Below are positions 13,629-16,966 of a stretch of 16,966 bases of DNA, piece by piece. The notes beneath the pieces were generated by a model. It saw nothing but the letters and a program-made list of their open reading frames with translations, did not search any database and was not told where the DNA came from. A program made the position numbers and the translations under genes. This stretch comes from an uncultured Odoribacter sp. (GTDB taxonomy: Bacteria; Bacteroidota; Bacteroidia; Bacteroidales; Marinifilaceae). The stretch spans positions 1 to 16,966 of the forward strand of contig CAKVCR010000026.1 of assembly GCA_934725835.1 (NCBI GenBank), given 5' to 3'. The first letter of the stretch is position 1. Each line of letters begins with the position of its first letter.

Positions 13629-16274
13629 ATGGAAACAAGACATTATTCCGGTTTAAGCGAGTCAGAGGTGAAAGAAAGTCGTGAAAAGCATGGCGAAAAC
13701 ATATTGACACCCCCTCCACACACTCCTCTTTGGAAACTATTTCTCGAAAAATTCAAAGATCCAATCATCCAAATCTTACTTATAGCTGCAGCACTATCGC
13801 TGGTGATTGCCATCATTCATAATGAATATGCAGAGACCATCGGTATATTTGCAGCCATTTTTTTGGCAACCGGAGTCGGTTTCTGGTTCGAAGTAGATGC
13901 AAACAAGAAGTTTGAGTTGCTGAATCAGGTAAACGACGATATTTTAGTCAAAGTAGTCCGTGACGGAAATATTCATGAAGTAGCTAAAAAAGACCTGGTT
14001 GTCGGTGATATTGCCGTGTTGGAAACAGGAGAAGAGATTCCTGCCGATGGCGAGCTGTTGGAAGCGATATCATTGCAAGTGAATGAATCGACCTTGACAG
14101 GCGAACCTGTAATAGACAAGACCACTCGTCCGGAAGAGTTTGATTCGGAAGCGACTTATCCTTCTAATCGCATCCTACGCGGCACAACCATTGTCAACGG
14201 ACATTGTATTTTCAGAATCGATAAGGTGGGTGATGCCACTGAATTCGGGAAAGTCGCCGAGAAATCGACAGAAATCACTCACGACAAAACACCGCTCAGC
14301 AAACAGCTGGACGGTTTAGCCAAATTCATCAGTATTGTCGGCTTCATCATTGCAGGCGTTGTATTCATCGGATTGTTGGTTAAAGACATTATGGCCGGTG
14401 TTTTCACTGCAGACAATATTCTGACACTGGATACTGCAGGTCGCATTTTGCAATACTTTATGGTTGCCGTGACATTGATTGTCGTATCCGTGCCTGAAGG
14501 GCTACCCATGAGTGTGACGTTGAGTTTGGCATTGAGTATGCGCAAGATGTTGAAAACAAATAATCTGGTTCGCAAAATGCATGCCTGCGAAACCATGGGG
14601 GCAACCACCGTTATCTGTAACGATAAAACCGGTACGCTAACACAGAACCAGATGCAGGTATACCAGACTAATTTTTATGGTCTACCCGAGCAGACTTTGC
14701 GTAACAATGAAATCAGTACCTTGATACAGGAAGGTATATCTATCAATTCTACTGCCTATCTTGACTATAGTCAGGAAGACCGAGTTCGTACTTTGGGAAA
14801 TCCGACAGAAGCCGCACTTTTGCTGTGGCTACATAGCCAGGGTGTGAATTATATGGATTACCGAGAGAAAACGGAAGTATTGGAACAGCTCACCTTTTCT
14901 ACCGAACGGAAATACATGGCTACAATCGTACGTTCGTCGCTGGAGAATAAAGCTATTCTATATGTCAAAGGTGCTCCGGAAATTGTTTTCAGCAAATGCA
15001 GTCGGATTCGCACGCCAGACGGTTATGAATCAGCCTCTTCATATAAGCAAACGGTTGACAGCCAACTTCTGGATTATCAGAACCAAGCCATGCGAACTTT
15101 AGGTTTCGCATATAAAATATTAGAATCAGACTCTTTGGACAAAATAGAAGCTATTGCTTCAGAGGGGTTGACATTCTTGGGAATTGCAGCAATTTCCGAC
15201 CCCGTGCGTCCGGATGTCCCGGCTGCTGTTGACAAATGTCTGCGAGCCGGTGTCAGCGTTAAAATTGTCACAGGTGATACGCCTGCCACCGCCCGCGAAA
15301 TCGGCAGACAAATCGGTATCTGGCAAAAAGATGATACCGATGAACAGATTATTACCGGAGTTGATTTCGAGAATTTGTCTGACGAAGAGGCTGCCAAACG
15401 GGTCTTGAAACTAAAAATCATGTGTCGCGCACGACCTACGGACAAACAGCGTTTAGTGGAATTACTGAAGAAATCGGGCGCTGTCGTAGCAGTTACCGGC
15501 GACGGGACCAACGATGCTCCAGCCTTGAACCATGCAGATGTAGGATTGTCTATGGGATCCGGAACTTCTGTGGCCAAAGAAGCCAGCGATATCACTCTGT
15601 TGGACGATTCATTCAATAGCATTGCTACTGCCGTAATGTGGGGACGTTCGCTTTATCACAATATTCAACGGTTTATTTTATTCCAACTGACAATTAATTT
15701 ATCAGCTCTTTTGATTGTCTTGATAGGTTCGATGCTGGGACATGAACTGCCGTTGACTGTGACCCAGATGCTTTGGGTCAATATGATTATTGATACCTTT
15801 GCAGCCGGAGCACTGGCCTCTCTCCCTCCAAACGAAAAGGTTATGGACGAAGCTCCTCGCAAAACCAACGAATTTATCATTACCCCAACCATGAAGCGTT
15901 ATATCCTTGGTATCGGTATCAGTTTTGCAGTCTTGTTGCTTGGAATGATGTTTTGGTATACACATACAGAAGGTGTGATTACCCGACACGAATTATCTAT
16001 ATTCTTTACAACATTTGTGATGCTTCAATTCTGGAACATGTTCAATGCAAAGGCTTTCCTGGCTCACGGTTCTGCATTCAAGGGTCTGAAAGATTGTACA
16101 GGATTTTTGATTGTCATGCTGATTATCCCTATCGGACAATACCTGATTGTTCAACTGGGTGGAGATATTTTCCGGACAGAGTCACTTTCTTTGGCAGAAT
16201 GGGCTGCGATTATCGGTTCCACATCCGTTGTATTATGGATTGGAGAGTTACTCAGACTATTTAAAAAACAATAA
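13629..16274 (+). CDS. PMCA-type calcium-transporting P-type ATPase
   Basis: 881 aa integral membrane pump of the P2 family. The N-terminal cation-ATPase domain is followed by TM1-2 (about 47-90), the actuator with TGE at 157-159, TM3-4 with VPEGL (288-292), the phosphorylation motif DKTGT with D332, the nucleotide-binding KGAPE (447-451), TGD (548-550), the hinge TGDGTNDAPAL (623-633) and TM5-10. NMIID in TM6 (N718, D722) with E290 supplies the single Ca2+ site expected of PMCA-type pumps. It probably exports Ca2+ (possibly Mn2+) from the cytoplasm. No C-terminal regulatory tail. It stands alone, between the buk terminator and its own terminator. Confidence 0.95.
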   Translation: METRHYSGLSESEVKESREKHGENILTPPPHTPLWKLFLEKFKDPIIQILLIAAALSLVIAIIHNEYAETIGIFAAIFLATGVGFWFEVDANKKFELLNQVNDDILVKVVRDGNIHEVAKKDLVVGDIAVLETGEEIPADGELLEAISLQVNESTLTGEPVIDKTTRPEEFDSEATYPSNRILRGTTIVNGHCIFRIDKVGDATEFGKVAEKSTEITHDKTPLSKQLDGLAKFISIVGFIIAGVVFIGLLVKDIMAGVFTADNILTLDTAGRILQYFMVAVTLIVVSVPEGLPMSVTLSLALSMRKMLKTNNLVRKMHACETMGATTVICNDKTGTLTQNQMQVYQTNFYGLPEQTLRNNEISTLIQEGISINSTAYLDYSQEDRVRTLGNPTEAALLLWLHSQGVNYMDYREKTEVLEQLTFSTERKYMATIVRSSLENKAILYVKGAPEIVFSKCSRIRTPDGYESASSYKQTVDSQLLDYQNQAMRTLGFAYKILESDSLDKIEAIASEGLTFLGIAAISDPVRPDVPAAVDKCLRAGVSVKIVTGDTPATAREIGRQIGIWQKDDTDEQIITGVDFENLSDEEAAKRVLKLKIMCRARPTDKQRLVELLKKSGAVVAVTGDGTNDAPALNHADVGLSMGSGTSVAKEASDITLLDDSFNSIATAVMWGRSLYHNIQRFILFQLTINLSALLIVLIGSMLGHELPLTVTQMLWVNMIIDTFAAGALASLPPNEKVMDEAPRKTNEFIITPTMKRYILGIGISFAVLLLGMMFWYTHTEGVITRHELSIFFTTFVMLQFWNMFNAKAFLAHGSAFKGLKDCTGFLIVMLIIPIGQYLIVQLGGDIFRTESLSLAEWAAIIGSTSVVLWIGELLRLFKKQ

Positions 16275-16281
16275 AAATTTC

Positions 16282-16310
16282 GCCCGGTTTTCCTCAAAGA
16301 CCGGGCTTTT
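16282..16310. terminator. Terminator between Ca2+ ATPase and bioC
   Basis: GCCCGGT (16282-16288) pairs with ACCGGGC (16300-16306), followed by TTTT on +. On the - strand the stem is followed by GAAATTTTTA, so it may also serve the convergent bioC gene. It lies 7 bp after the ATPase stop. Confidence 0.88.
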
Positions 16311-16328
16311 GATATTACCTGCAACAAA

Positions 16329-16966
16329 TTATAATTTGCGACAAATGAAATATTGCGGATGATAGGTCAAGGGATAATGTCCGTCTTTTAGAAAGCGTAA
16401 TGCGTATTCTTGGACAAAAGCATCCAACCGCCCACGCGTCCAGGTCTTATGGGAAGACATTGCATTAACCCCCGTCTTTTTGATATGCTGCAAGATATTT
16501 AAGGGGTGATCAAAATTCAACGTATACATTTCTTCCTCTGTATGCAACACTTCAAAATAGCAAGACAGTAGTTCCTGCATTTCAGCCAAGGAACGGTAAG
16601 TCAAGCCGTTGCCTGTAATTGCCTTCAGCTCCCGACAATTGTCTTCACCAAAACTACTGAACACGAACCAACCGCCTGGAACGATGTGCTCAGCCAAGTG
16701 CCTGAATGTTTCCGACGGATGCTCAAACCACTGAAATGTAGAAGTAGATACTATCAACGAATACATCTCCTCAAGTTGTACATTCTCTATATCACCGGGC
16801 AAACAATATTGCGCCTCAATACCACATCGATTTGCAGCTTTTGTGCACATATCATCGACCAAATCATTCAACCACAATTCACTGTGACTCCACATCGATT
16901 TGAGTTGCTCGGACAACAATCCTGTCCCGCACCCTATTTCCAGGATGTGATTTATCTCCTTAGGAC
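16329..16966 (-). CDS. bioC: Malonyl-ACP O-methyltransferase BioC, 5' partial
   Basis: 211 codons are visible and the frame is open to the window edge. Upstream of any start codon it contains SAM-binding motif I, HILEIGCGTG, so the true start lies beyond the window. Other class I methyltransferase parts: GDIENVQLEEMYSLIVSTST (acidic loop and motif II region), FQWFEHP, and HIVPGGWFVFSSFGEDN. The C terminus GHYPLTYHPQYF matches the GRYPLTYH ending of E. coli BioC. BioC methylates malonyl-ACP (or CoA) so that fatty acid synthesis can build pimeloyl-ACP for biotin. Other biotin genes would be expected just outside the window to the right. It converges with the Ca2+ ATPase. Confidence 0.88.
   Translation of the reverse strand, partial: PKEINHILEIGCGTGLLSEQLKSMWSHSELWLNDLVDDMCTKAANRCGIEAQYCLPGDIENVQLEEMYSLIVSTSTFQWFEHPSETFRHLAEHIVPGGWFVFSSFGEDNCRELKAITGNGLTYRSLAEMQELLSCYFEVLHTEEEMYTLNFDHPLNILQHIKKTGVNAMSSHKTWTRGRLDAFVQEYALRFLKDGHYPLTYHPQYFICRKL

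Noticed and set aside
15077..15622. 181-aa - strand frame within the Ca2+ ATPase gene
   Set aside because: Antisense to the hinge and P-domain motifs of the ATPase; a codon-bias shadow, as are the other short frames there.
16917..16919. TTG as the start of the bioC-like gene
   Set aside because: The frame continues upstream through the SAM-binding motif LEIGCGTG to the window edge, so the gene is 5' partial rather than starting here.

Overview
The window looks like a Bacteroides chromosome, with B. fragilis or a close relative most likely. The evidence is protein character (1514-aa type II-C Cas9, butyrate kinase, PMCA-type Ca2+ ATPase, BioC), low GC on the left, lack of Shine-Dalgarno sequences, and repeated matches to the Bacteroides promoter consensus (TTTG, about 19 nt, TAnnTTTG) upstream of genes. 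Species cannot be fixed without a search.

Left block (1 to about 6.9 kb): a complete type II-C CRISPR-Cas locus, except that the array continues beyond the left edge. Eight identical 47-bp repeats with 30-31-nt spacers (1-618) read on the + strand. cas2, cas1 and cas9 read on the - strand toward the array. No cas4 or csn2 is present. A tracrRNA with its own near-consensus promoter lies on the + strand between cas9 and cas1, antisense to any cas9-cas1 read-through. Its anti-repeat pairs with the 5' half of the + strand repeat, which fixes the crRNA strand. The array and cas2 converge on a symmetrical terminator at 697-723. The most notable observation is that every repeat carries a Bacteroides-type promoter motif (GTTG-N19-TATCTTTG) with the same spacing as the tracrRNA promoter. 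This suggests each spacer is transcribed from its own upstream repeat, as described for Neisseria type II-C arrays but built on the Bacteroidetes sigma-factor consensus.

Middle block (about 6.9-9.0 kb): accessory and decayed DNA. It holds a structured, possibly repetitive intergenic element, a small gene broken by a one-base change in an A run, an intact Fic-family AMP-transferase with a C-terminal winged helix, a truncated XRE-type HTH gene just upstream of it, and a perfect 22-bp-arm palindrome at the junction with the next block.

Right block (9.0 kb to end): ordinary, better-conserved metabolic genes. These are a class IV aminotransferase, a class C beta-lactamase-like serine hydrolase overlapping a glycerate kinase, butyrate kinase (buk), a PMCA-type calcium ATPase, and convergently the 3' part of bioC, which runs off the right edge. 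Strong terminators follow buk and separate the ATPase from bioC.
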